A program made the position numbers and the translations under genes. Shown here piece after piece: positions 6,530-13,528 of a stretch of 15,544 nucleotides of DNA (positions are counted from its first letter, which is position 1; every line of letters starts with the position of its first letter). Under the pieces are notes generated by a model. It saw only the letters and a program-made list of their open reading frames with translations. It did not search any database and was not told the DNA's origin. Source of the DNA: Caryophanales bacterium UBA6879 (GTDB lineage Bacteria; Bacillota_I; Bacilli_A; RFN20; CAG-288); NCBI GenBank assembly GCA_002449135.1, contig DKCH01000045.1, positions 6,480-22,023 on the forward strand, written 5' to 3'.

Positions 6530-7685
6530 TTTTATTTATGTTATTTAAAGTTGTAAGCTTTAAATTATATTTACTTTCTAAATCCCTTATAAGAGTGTTT
6601 GTATTTTCAGTATTTTCATTTTCTTCAGTAAAAAGATTAAACTCATCTGTTATTTTTTTAGCATCTTTATTTTTTAAATTTTCAAAACCAAAACCAATTA
6701 ATCTAATTTTTTCCCCATTATAAAATTCATCAAAAAGTTTATCAGTATAAAAATAGAGTTCTTCAAAAGTATTAAAATTATTAATAGTTTTTCTTTTAGA
6801 ATGAGTTACAAAATTTTGGTCGCGCAAAGTTAAACATATAGATGAACTTGTTTTATTCATTTTCTTTAATTCAAAGTATAAATTTTTAACCAACACACGC
6901 AAAACAGATTTTAAAATTGATACATCATCTTCATCATTTTCTAATGTTTCCATATTAGATAATGACTTATTTTCACCAGGGATAATTGTAATTTCATCTG
7001 AGGCAACACCATTAGCCCAATTGTGGAAAAGTTGGAAGCCAGAACCTAAAAGTTCTTTAACATCTTTTGAATTTGTCAAAGCTAAATCCTTAATAGTCTT
7101 AATCCCTAATTCTTCCAATTTAGGACTAGTCTTTTTTCCAATGCCATACATTTTAGAAATTTTCATTGGCCAGAATAATTTTTTATAATCTTCATGTAAA
7201 CAAATAGTTAAACCCATTGGTTTTTTATAATCAGAGGACATTTTAGCTAAAAAACGATTATATGAGTAACCTATTGAGCACTTTAAATGCAACTTAAAAT
7301 AAATTTCAAGCTGTAAATCTGTTAAGAAAGATTTAGCATTTTCTTCATTAAAATAGTCACTCATATCTAAATAGCATTCATCAATACTAGCAGTTTCAAG
7401 TTTTGGAAATTTATTCTTTAAAAACGACATAAAACGTCTAGAAACTTGTGAATATAAATTATAATCCCCTTTAACTATTACAAGATTAGGACAATTCTGC
7501 TTCGCTTTATACATTGGCATTCCTGAATTGACATTAAATTTTCTAGCTATATAATTTGCAGTAGAAACTACTCCCCTTTTTCCATCATAACCTATAGCTA
7601 ATGGGACGTTTTTATATTCGGGATTTCTATTTTCTTCGCATTGAGCAAAAAAAGCATTTAAATCAATATGAACAATATTTTTCAT
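6519..7685 (-). CDS. dinB: DNA polymerase IV (Y-family translesion polymerase)
   Basis: DinB copies past damaged template bases without proofreading. The 388-residue protein has the Y-family palm metal ligands D8 (HIDLNAFFAQ) and D102-E103 (ASIDECYLDMS). F13 lies at the steric-gate position. Y45 and R48 (TANYIARKF) and the thumb helix-hairpin-helix MYGIGKKTSPKLEELGI (about 179-195) are present, followed by the little-finger domain (about 230-340). An EFNLF at 348-352 resembles the beta-clamp-binding motif. It is followed by a charged tail of some 35 residues, so it is not at the very end as in E. coli. The gene follows recN after 45 bases and overlaps xerD. No Shine-Dalgarno is seen before the ATG. 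A repair context with recN is plausible; no recognisable LexA box was found. Confidence 0.95.
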   Translation of the reverse strand: MKNIVHIDLNAFFAQCEENRNPEYKNVPLAIGYDGKRGVVSTANYIARKFNVNSGMPMYKAKQNCPNLVIVKGDYNLYSQVSRRFMSFLKNKFPKLETASIDECYLDMSDYFNEENAKSFLTDLQLEIYFKLHLKCSIGYSYNRFLAKMSSDYKKPMGLTICLHEDYKKLFWPMKISKMYGIGKKTSPKLEELGIKTIKDLALTNSKDVKELLGSGFQLFHNWANGVASDEITIIPGENKSLSNMETLENDEDDVSILKSVLRVLVKNLYFELKKMNKTSSSICLTLRDQNFVTHSKRKTINNFNTFEELYFYTDKLFDEFYNGEKIRLIGFGFENLKNKDAKKITDEFNLFTEENENTENTNTLIRDLESKYNLKLTTLNNINKNDN

Positions 7686-7726
7686 TTTAGTAGAATAGTA
7701 GTTAATTATTAGTAGTTATTTAGTAT
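7686..7726. repeat. TAGTA-rich tract between recN and dinB
   Basis: Nearly the whole 45-base gap consists of TAGTA/TAGTAG units when read on the plus strand (TAGTAGAATAGTAG, then ATTAGTAGTT, then TTTAGTA). On the dinB sense strand this is a CTACTA-rich, G-free leader. It resembles the tract at 2336-2375 in the reverse sense. Confidence 0.45.
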
Positions 7727-7730
7727 AAAA

Positions 7731-9383
7731 TTATTTGTTATCTAAAGCAGCTTTTCTTAAATCTTTTGCCACTTGTAAACTAGAATCAGTTAATTGCAAG
7801 CCAGAAGAAATAAGAGCGATTTGCTTAATAAAATCTTCTTCATTTAAATTTGTAACATAGGAATTAGTTATACCCTTCTCTTCTTTTTTATAAACTAAAA
7901 ATGCATTATCAGCATAACAAATCACCTGTGGTAAATGTGAAATAACTATGACCATAGATTTTTTTGATAATTCTTTTATTTTTTTACCAGCCTTTAAAGC
8001 AATTGAACCAGAAATACCAGTATCAATTTCATCTAATATAAGAGTATCGGAATTACTTTGATTGTTAAATACAACTTTTAAAGCTAAATTCAATCTAGCA
8101 TTTTCGCCACCAGATAAGGCATTTTTCAAAGTTAAAAATTTACTTCCCTTATTTAAGCACACTAAAAATTGAACATTATCAATACCATGTTGGTCCAATT
8201 CTTTTTCTGCAAATTCAATGTTGAAGCCATCTTTAAGAAGACCTAAAGATTCTAATTGCTCATTACACTCTTTTTTAAGGCCATCAGCGACATCTTTTCT
8301 TATATTTGATAATTTTAATGCTTGTGCTTTTAAATCGCTTAAAATAGCTTCTTTTTTCTCTTTAAATGAATTTACAATTTGAGAATAATTATCAATCTTT
8401 TCTAATTCTTTTTTATATTCATCATATTTAGCTAATATTTCATCAGTTGTCTTACCAAATTTATGCTGTAAAGTAGATAAAGAAAATAACCTTGCATTAA
8501 TTTCATCTAATTTTTGCGGATCAAAGTCTAGGTTATCATAATTTGATTCTAAATCTTTAATATCATCTTCTAATATAGATATATCATCTAAAATTTTATC
8601 TACATTTTTGTCTAATAAACTATCTTTTAAATTATAAAGATTATTTTTCAAAGAATCTAAAGCATCGTTAATATTATATTCACCATTAAAAAGTCCAATA
8701 AATCCCTTATATGCTTCCTGTAAATCCTCATATTTTGACATTTTATCTTTTAAATCATTTAAATCCTCAATTTCATTTTCTTTTAAATTATATGATTCAA
8801 TTTCTTTCACTTGGTAAGCATAAAAATCTTTCATCTCAACTTTAGAGGTACTCAAAAATTCTTTTTCTTCTTTTAATAATTTTAAATATAAGTCATAACT
8901 TTTTTGATAATTTTCTAAAGCATTTTTAATCTTATCTTTTCCATAAGAATCAAGCAAGGAAAGTTGTTTGCTTTCATTTATTAGAAATGAAGCTTCACCT
9001 TGTGAAAAAATATCAATAACATTTGACATTAAATTTTTTAAAGTATTAGCAGAAATAATTTCACCATTTGCCTTAATAGTATTTTTATTATGAAATAATG
9101 TTCTGGTTATATAAAGATTTTCGCCATCTAAATAATCATTTAAAATAGGGTGAGATTTTATAAATTCAGGGGAAAATTTAAAACAAGCTTGCACAAAAGC
9201 CTTTTTATTTTCATCTCTAACTTTAGAAAACTCAACTCTTGCTCCTGTTAATAAATTTATCGCTTCAATAATAATAGACTTCCCTGCTCCAGTTTGACCT
9301 AAAAAAACATTTTCACCTTTTTTAAAATTCAAATCTAGGTGGTTTATTAATGCAAAATTTTCAATTATTAATTCTTCTAACAT
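7731..9383 (-). CDS. recN: DNA repair protein RecN
   Basis: RecN is an SMC-like ATPase that gathers at double-strand breaks early in recombinational repair. The 550 residues are close to the family's usual 550-580. The ATPase head is split, as expected. Walker A is GQTGAGKS at 29-36; the usual motif is GETGAGKS, so E is changed to Q. Near the C-terminus come the signature LSGGENARLNLAL from 423, Walker B TLILDEIDTG with D451-E452, and the switch histidine in VISHLPQV (H483). Between them, about 155-400, lies a charged coiled-coil arm rich in Lys, Glu and Asp. AAAGAGGT before the ATG is a fair ribosome binding site. recN follows dxs after 74 bases; in Bacillus tlyA and ahrC lie between the two. 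Confidence 0.96.
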   Translation of the reverse strand: MLEELIIENFALINHLDLNFKKGENVFLGQTGAGKSIIIEAINLLTGARVEFSKVRDENKKAFVQACFKFSPEFIKSHPILNDYLDGENLYITRTLFHNKNTIKANGEIISANTLKNLMSNVIDIFSQGEASFLINESKQLSLLDSYGKDKIKNALENYQKSYDLYLKLLKEEKEFLSTSKVEMKDFYAYQVKEIESYNLKENEIEDLNDLKDKMSKYEDLQEAYKGFIGLFNGEYNINDALDSLKNNLYNLKDSLLDKNVDKILDDISILEDDIKDLESNYDNLDFDPQKLDEINARLFSLSTLQHKFGKTTDEILAKYDEYKKELEKIDNYSQIVNSFKEKKEAILSDLKAQALKLSNIRKDVADGLKKECNEQLESLGLLKDGFNIEFAEKELDQHGIDNVQFLVCLNKGSKFLTLKNALSGGENARLNLALKVVFNNQSNSDTLILDEIDTGISGSIALKAGKKIKELSKKSMVIVISHLPQVICYADNAFLVYKKEEKGITNSYVTNLNEEDFIKQIALISSGLQLTDSSLQVAKDLRKAALDNK

Positions 9384-9413
9384 AAATACCTCTTTTTAAT
9401 TATAAACTAATAG

Positions 9414-9426
9414 AGCAAATTTTGCT
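9414..9426. promoter_or_regulatory. Small palindrome upstream of recN (possible operator)
   Basis: AGCAAA (9414-9419) and TTTGCT (9421-9426) form a perfect inverted repeat with one central base in the dxs-recN gap, 31-43 bases before the recN ATG. The one-base centre excludes an RNA hairpin, so a protein-binding site is the more likely reading. It does not match the Bacillus LexA box. Confidence 0.35.
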
Positions 9427-9457
9427 GCATTAAGAGAATTTTAAATAGAAAAACAAT

Positions 9458-11251
9458 CTATTTTTTTAATTTCATCAACAAGTAATCTAAATTTAGATGA
9501 TTATCTTTTAATTGTTCTTGCTTTGTTGCTACCTTATTAAATTTTCTTTCTAAAGAATAAGTTTTAAAAGAACCCTTATAGCCTAACTTAGTTAGTTCAA
9601 AATTAAAAAAGGAAGCATAAGTGCTTGTAGAAGAAGAATTTACAAGAATAATTTCTTTTTGCGTTAATAAGAATTGAAGTAATTTATCATCAATTGGTCT
9701 TAACTTTACTAACTCAACAATGTTATAGTCTAATTTCTCTTTCACTAATTTATTAGCTTCTACACCAATAAGAATCAATGTAGAATTTAAAGATTTATTT
9801 AGTAATTTATAATTAGTTACTATATCTAAATCTAATCCATCATTTTCTTTTTCTATTCTAACAAAACAAAGGTCATTAAAATCGTAACTTGTAATTATCT
9901 TAGAAATTTCATTAGCGGAACGTGGTTGATAAATTACTCCATTAGGTAATGACAAAAGAAGATCCATATCAAAAATTCCTTGATGTGAAGGTCCATCTTG
10001 TCCAGTTAATCCTGCTCTCTCGATAACTATTAAGGCCTTTAAATTCATTAAAGATAATTCATTTAATAATTGATCATAAGCCCTTTGCATGAAACAGGAG
10101 TAAATTTCAACAATAGCTTTGCCTTTTAAAGCAAATCCAGCAGCAATATTTAATGAGGATTCTTCAGAAATTCCTACATCAAATGAACGATTTGGAAAAC
10201 TTTTAAAAATATTTTCTAATTTTCCACCAATTATCATTGCAGGAGTGATAATAATAGACTCTTTTTCTTTTTCCATTAATTGATAAAGAGCTTGGCTAGT
10301 ATAATAAGAAAAATCCTTCTTTAATTGGAATTTTAAACCAGTTTTAGGATTAAAAGGACCAACACCATGATAGTAACCATTTTTATCATTTTCGGCTAAT
10401 AAATATCCTTTTCCCTTTTTAGTTTCTATTTGTAAAATTGAAGAACGATTTAAATTAGCAAGATGAGTAATAAACCTGTTTAATTTTTTAAAAGAATAGC
10501 CATCAATAGGGCCTAAATATGAAATATTCATGCTTTCAAAAAGATTAGATGGAATAAGTAACCTTTTTAGAGAATCCTTGATTTTTACAGTAAATTTATA
10601 AAACCAAGAAAGATATTTATTGTTAAATAATCTATTATAAATTAAGGCACCATTTTGATAAAAATATGAATTACGCAAGCGAGAAAATAAAGAACTTGTT
10701 CCCCCTTTATGCTGAGAAATAGACATTTGATTATCATTCAAAATTATTAAAACTTTACCAAAATTATTATTATTCAAGTTTGTTAGAGTTTCAAAAGAAA
10801 CACCATTAGCTAAAGAAGCATCACCAACAACAATAATGGTATGAGAATTGTTTTTAGTAATCTTTTTATAGGTGGCTAAACCTAAACCGATACCTAAGGC
10901 TGAACCAGAATGGCCTGAAGTATATTTATCATAAATTGATTCATCTTTAGAAAGAAAACCTGAAATTCCGTTATTCAAACGTAGAAGCTTTAAATTTCTC
11001 CCAGTTAAAATTTTATATGTATAACATTGGTGACCAACATCAAATAATATATCATCTTTTAAAGGATCAAAAATCTTTAATAAAGAAATCGTAAGTTCTA
11101 CAATTCCAAGATTACTAGATAAGTGACCACCATTTTTTGAAACATCTAAAATAATTTCCTCTCTAATTTGCTTAGCTAATTCACTAAGTTGTTTATCATT
11201 GAGATTTTTTAGTTTATGATAATCAAAATTTTCCAAATCTAGGTTAGACAT
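9458..11251 (-). CDS. dxs: 1-deoxy-D-xylulose-5-phosphate synthase
   Basis: DXS joins pyruvate and glyceraldehyde-3-phosphate, using thiamine diphosphate, in the first step of the MEP isoprenoid pathway. At 597 residues it is full length (E. coli 620). Visible residues include H43 (GGHLSSNLG), H74 (DVGHQCYTYKILTGR), the ThDP/Mg motif GDAS at 143-146 with NDNQMS (172-177), H295 (YYHGVGPF), E363 (GISEESS), R412-AG with D419 and H423 (GQDGPSHQGIFD), and the C-terminal transketolase domain from about 485. The ThDP motif reads GDA and not GDG, and the usual E-Q-H after the catalytic Glu reads E-E-S; both deserve note but the fold looks intact. The gene starts 15 bases after xseB with no Shine-Dalgarno, suggesting coupled translation. 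The Bacillus neighbour ispA is absent. Confidence 0.95.
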   Translation of the reverse strand: MSNLDLENFDYHKLKNLNDKQLSELAKQIREEIILDVSKNGGHLSSNLGIVELTISLLKIFDPLKDDILFDVGHQCYTYKILTGRNLKLLRLNNGISGFLSKDESIYDKYTSGHSGSALGIGLGLATYKKITKNNSHTIIVVGDASLANGVSFETLTNLNNNNFGKVLIILNDNQMSISQHKGGTSSLFSRLRNSYFYQNGALIYNRLFNNKYLSWFYKFTVKIKDSLKRLLIPSNLFESMNISYLGPIDGYSFKKLNRFITHLANLNRSSILQIETKKGKGYLLAENDKNGYYHGVGPFNPKTGLKFQLKKDFSYYTSQALYQLMEKEKESIIITPAMIIGGKLENIFKSFPNRSFDVGISEESSLNIAAGFALKGKAIVEIYSCFMQRAYDQLLNELSLMNLKALIVIERAGLTGQDGPSHQGIFDMDLLLSLPNGVIYQPRSANEISKIITSYDFNDLCFVRIEKENDGLDLDIVTNYKLLNKSLNSTLILIGVEANKLVKEKLDYNIVELVKLRPIDDKLLQFLLTQKEIILVNSSSTSTYASFFNFELTKLGYKGSFKTYSLERKFNKVATKQEQLKDNHLNLDYLLMKLKK

Positions 11252-11266
11252 TTTACTAAATAATTA

Positions 11267-11458
11267 CTAATTTTCTACTATTGTATTACTAGCATTCTTT
11301 TTCAATTCGTCTAATTCCTCATTTAGTTCTTTCAACAATTTCTTCCCTTCTAAAAAAGAATTAGAAACTTCTTTTAGTGGAAGTTCATTATTAGTTTCTA
11401 ATTTTTTTATAATTTCTTCTAAACGAGCTATTTTTTCTTCAAATGTCTGTTCGGCCAT
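11267..11458 (-). CDS. xseB: Exodeoxyribonuclease VII small subunit
   Basis: XseB is the small helical subunit that decorates the XseA coiled-coil arms in exonuclease VII, which degrades single-stranded DNA. At 63 residues it has the normal size. The family pattern is clear: TFEEKIARLEEIIKKLE at 5-21, then LPLKEVSNSFLEGKKLLKEL at 26-45 (family 'L-E-x-S-x-x-x-F-E-x-G-x-x-L'). The ATG overlaps the xseA stop by one base (TAATG), and a GGGGAGG ribosome binding site lies at the end of xseA. This gives tight translational coupling of the two subunits. Confidence 0.94.
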   Translation of the reverse strand: MAEQTFEEKIARLEEIIKKLETNNELPLKEVSNSFLEGKKLLKELNEELDELKKNASNTIVEN

Positions 11459-12732
11459 TATTTTTCCTCCCCTATAATCTTAGCTAAACTAATACCATCT
11501 TTAAAGCCTATTTCTATTTCATCATTTTTTAATAATTTAGAAACACTAGAGACATACTTTCCTTGTTTTTTAATTAAAGCGTAACCTTCTTTTAAGGAAT
11601 TAAATGGATTGGCTTTTTCTAATGATAATTCATAATTTTTTAATTCATTTTGTTTATTACTTATAAAATTTAAAAAAACTTGTTCCAACTGATTTTGCTT
11701 TTTTTCAAGCATTTGTGATTTGTTATTTAAATAATTTAGATAATAAGAGTTTAATTTAAATTCATAAGTTCTAAAATCACTTAAATAAGTATTTAATCTA
11801 TTTGTTAATGAATTTTTTTCTAATGCGCTATTTAAATAGTCTAATAAATAAATTTTATTATTTATATAATTAGTAACCTCTCTATATAATTTATTTTTTA
11901 AATTATTAATATTTGTTAGTACATCATTTAAATCAGGTAAAACTAAATTGGCGGCTTGTGTAGGAGTAATAGCATAAATATCAGCAGCTAAATCACATAA
12001 AGAAGTATCTATTTCATGGCCAATTCCAGTTATAATTACTTTCTTACTAGCAGCAATTTTTCTTACTAGTTCTTCGTTATTAAAGCAAGATAAGTCTGTT
12101 TTAGAGCCACCACCACGACCGAAAATAATAACATCAACATCACTTTTATTTGCTTTATCTAAGGCTCTTATTAAACTTGCAGGTGCATCATTACCTTGCA
12201 CTACTGCATCAAATAGCACTGTTGAAACAGGAATTTTTCTTTTTAAAGTATTTAAAATATCTTGATAAGCTGCACCAGATTTAGAAGTTATTATGCCAAT
12301 TTTGGAGATATGTTTTGGTAATTTTCTTTTTCTTTCTAAACTGAATAAGCCTTCTTTTTCAAGTTTTTCTTTTAACTTTTGTAAACGAATTAGTTCTAAT
12401 CCCTCACCAGCTAATTCTAATTCTCTAGCATTTAATGAAAGTTTTCCAAATGGTGGATAATATGAAAGATCACCTGTAACTAAAACTTCATCACCAACTT
12501 CATAGTTAGTTTTAATAGAATAACTAGCATAGCGAAAAACATTTACAGCTAAACTAGCAACAGTTCTTCCTTCTTCAACTTCAATTAAATTTAAATAAGT
12601 ATTTCCACCTTTTACAGATTTTGAATTAATTTCACCTTTTATAGTAAGATTTTGAAAAACTTCATGAGAAAACACGTTACTAATAAGATTTGAAACTTCT
12701 TTAACTGTGAATACTTTTTTATCTAATTCCAT
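11458..12732 (-). CDS. xseA: Exodeoxyribonuclease VII large subunit
   Basis: XseA is the catalytic subunit of exonuclease VII. The 424-residue protein has an N-terminal OB fold (about 6-105, with FTVKEVSNLI and GGNTYLNLIE), then the catalytic domain. Conserved motifs are KIGIITSKSGAAYQDI (144-159), the metal-site loop GRGGGSKTDLSCFNNEEL (205-222) and GIGHEIDTSLCDLAAD (236-251) ending in AITPTQAA. From about 268 to 385 a long coiled coil rich in Asn, Leu and Lys binds XseB, and a short C-terminal domain follows (ANPFNSLKEGYALIKKQGK). The start lies two bases after the nusB stop without a clear Shine-Dalgarno, pointing to reinitiation. In Bacillus folD separates nusB and xseA; here it is missing. 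Confidence 0.97.
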   Translation of the reverse strand: MELDKKVFTVKEVSNLISNVFSHEVFQNLTIKGEINSKSVKGGNTYLNLIEVEEGRTVASLAVNVFRYASYSIKTNYEVGDEVLVTGDLSYYPPFGKLSLNARELELAGEGLELIRLQKLKEKLEKEGLFSLERKRKLPKHISKIGIITSKSGAAYQDILNTLKRKIPVSTVLFDAVVQGNDAPASLIRALDKANKSDVDVIIFGRGGGSKTDLSCFNNEELVRKIAASKKVIITGIGHEIDTSLCDLAADIYAITPTQAANLVLPDLNDVLTNINNLKNKLYREVTNYINNKIYLLDYLNSALEKNSLTNRLNTYLSDFRTYEFKLNSYYLNYLNNKSQMLEKKQNQLEQVFLNFISNKQNELKNYELSLEKANPFNSLKEGYALIKKQGKYVSSVSKLLKNDEIEIGFKDGISLAKIIGEEK

Positions 12733-12734
12733 TT

Positions 12735-13157
12735 TTATAAATCAATTAAAATCTTATCTAAAACAGCATTAATATAACGATAATCTGTACTAGATAAATA
12801 TTTTTTGGCATAATCAACTGCAAAATCAATTAACACTTTTTTAGTAGTTAATTTTGCATAAACATTTTCAGCTACAACCTCCAAAAATAAGGCTTGAGCA
12901 AGATTATTTAAACGAGAGAAAGTCCATTTAACCAATTTTGATTGAACTAGTGTAACAATTTCATCATAATTTTTATAGCAAGCTAAATAAATTTCCTTAG
13001 GAAACAAATCGATATCCTCTAAAGATGATTTATGAAAAATTTTTAATAGAGTAGAAACTACATCAATATCTGTATCTTTACCATTTAATATTAAATTATC
13101 ATATATAGCCGCAATTAAATTTTCTCTAGTTTGAGTTCGCGATAAATTTTTTTCCAT
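12735..13157 (-). CDS. nusB: Transcription antitermination factor NusB
   Basis: NusB binds boxA RNA with NusE (S10) and supports antitermination of rRNA operons. The 140-residue, all-helical protein matches the family length. The N-terminal SRTQTRENLIAAIYDNLI (6-23) corresponds to the basic RNA-binding start, 'S-R-x-x-A-R-x-x-A-x-x-x-L-Y'. The C-terminal TTKKVLIDFAVDYAKKYLSSTDYRYINAVLDKI region (from about 104) corresponds to 'I-N-E-A-V-E-L-A-K-x-Y-x-x-x-x-x-x-x-F-I-N-G-V-L-D-K-I'. The middle is diverged. A TGAGGT ribosome binding site overlaps the stop of asp23. Position between asp23 and xseA is the standard Firmicutes order and supports the name. Confidence 0.92.
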   Translation of the reverse strand: MEKNLSRTQTRENLIAAIYDNLILNGKDTDIDVVSTLLKIFHKSSLEDIDLFPKEIYLACYKNYDEIVTLVQSKLVKWTFSRLNNLAQALFLEVVAENVYAKLTTKKVLIDFAVDYAKKYLSSTDYRYINAVLDKILIDL

Positions 13158-13164
13158 TTTTACC

Positions 13165-13515
13165 TCAGAATATTACATTATCAATTTTAATATTGATTTT
13201 AAAATTATTAATTTCAAGCATTGATTGCAAGACATTAGAGACTTCTTGTTGAATATTATTAGCTAAATTAGCAATATTTTCACCCTTTCTAAAGGATGCA
13301 TGAAAATAAATGTCAAATGAATTATTTTTATTTATTCTAACTAATATTGGTGAATTTATTTTAACGGTAATTAAATCGCTAGAATCGTTTTTTCTATTAA
13401 CATCTAAACTAATATAAGGAAGCTCTTTTAAACAAGAACTAGTAATAGAAGCGATTGCTTTAGATGAAATTCCACAATAAGATGCCCCAATAGTATCAAG
13501 ACTAATATATTTCAT
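13165..13515 (-). CDS. Asp23/Gls24 family envelope-associated protein
   Basis: This 116-residue protein belongs to the Asp23/Gls24 (DUF322, YqhY-like) family of small proteins, linked in Firmicutes to envelope or alkaline stress and, for YqhY, to control of fatty acid synthesis. The pattern is a short beta/helix domain starting 'GISSKAIASITSSCLKEL' at 15-32 and ending with 'NIANLANNIQQEVSNVLQSM' then NNFKINIKIDNVIF. The latter parallels the family end 'V-Q-x-x-V-x-x-x-V-E-x-M-T-G-L-x-V-x-x-V-N-V-x-V'. No signal peptide is present. It sits upstream of nusB as yqhY does in Bacillus. Its stop is TGA, the only one in the window. A very strong ribosome binding site precedes it. The exact role cannot be deduced. 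Confidence 0.85.
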   Translation of the reverse strand: MKYISLDTIGASYCGISSKAIASITSSCLKELPYISLDVNRKNDSSDLITVKINSPILVRINKNNSFDIYFHASFRKGENIANLANNIQQEVSNVLQSMLEINNFKINIKIDNVIF

Positions 13516-13520
13516 TTTGA

Positions 13521-13528
13521 CCTCCTTA
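13521..13528 (-). promoter_or_regulatory. Consensus Shine-Dalgarno of asp23, overlapping the tex stop
   Basis: The minus strand reads TAAGGAGGTCAAAATG: TAA is the tex stop, AAGGAGG the full anti-16S match, and ATG the asp23 start five bases on. This is the strongest ribosome binding site in the window and decides the asp23 start. It suggests higher translation of asp23 than its neighbours. Confidence 0.85.

Noticed and set aside
6109..6723. Two short plus-strand open frames (6109-6303 and 6538-6723)
   Set aside because: They are antisense to xerD and dinB, both with full catalytic motifs. Their composition is what reverse reading of AT-rich genes yields.
9399..9404. TATAAT as the recN -10 box
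   Set aside because: There is no -35 at proper spacing, and a start site seven bases downstream would cut off part of the ribosome binding site. It was kept only as context for the palindrome.
9443..9463. Weak stem AAATAG/CTATTT at the end of dxs as a terminator
   Set aside because: Six AT-rich pairs with no adequate U tract on the minus strand are too weak to call.
13165..13167. UGA read as tryptophan (code 4)
   Set aside because: All long genes are uninterrupted with TGA as stop, and Trp positions checked in rsfS and dxs are TGG. Read-through of asp23 would only add 13 codons and no domain.
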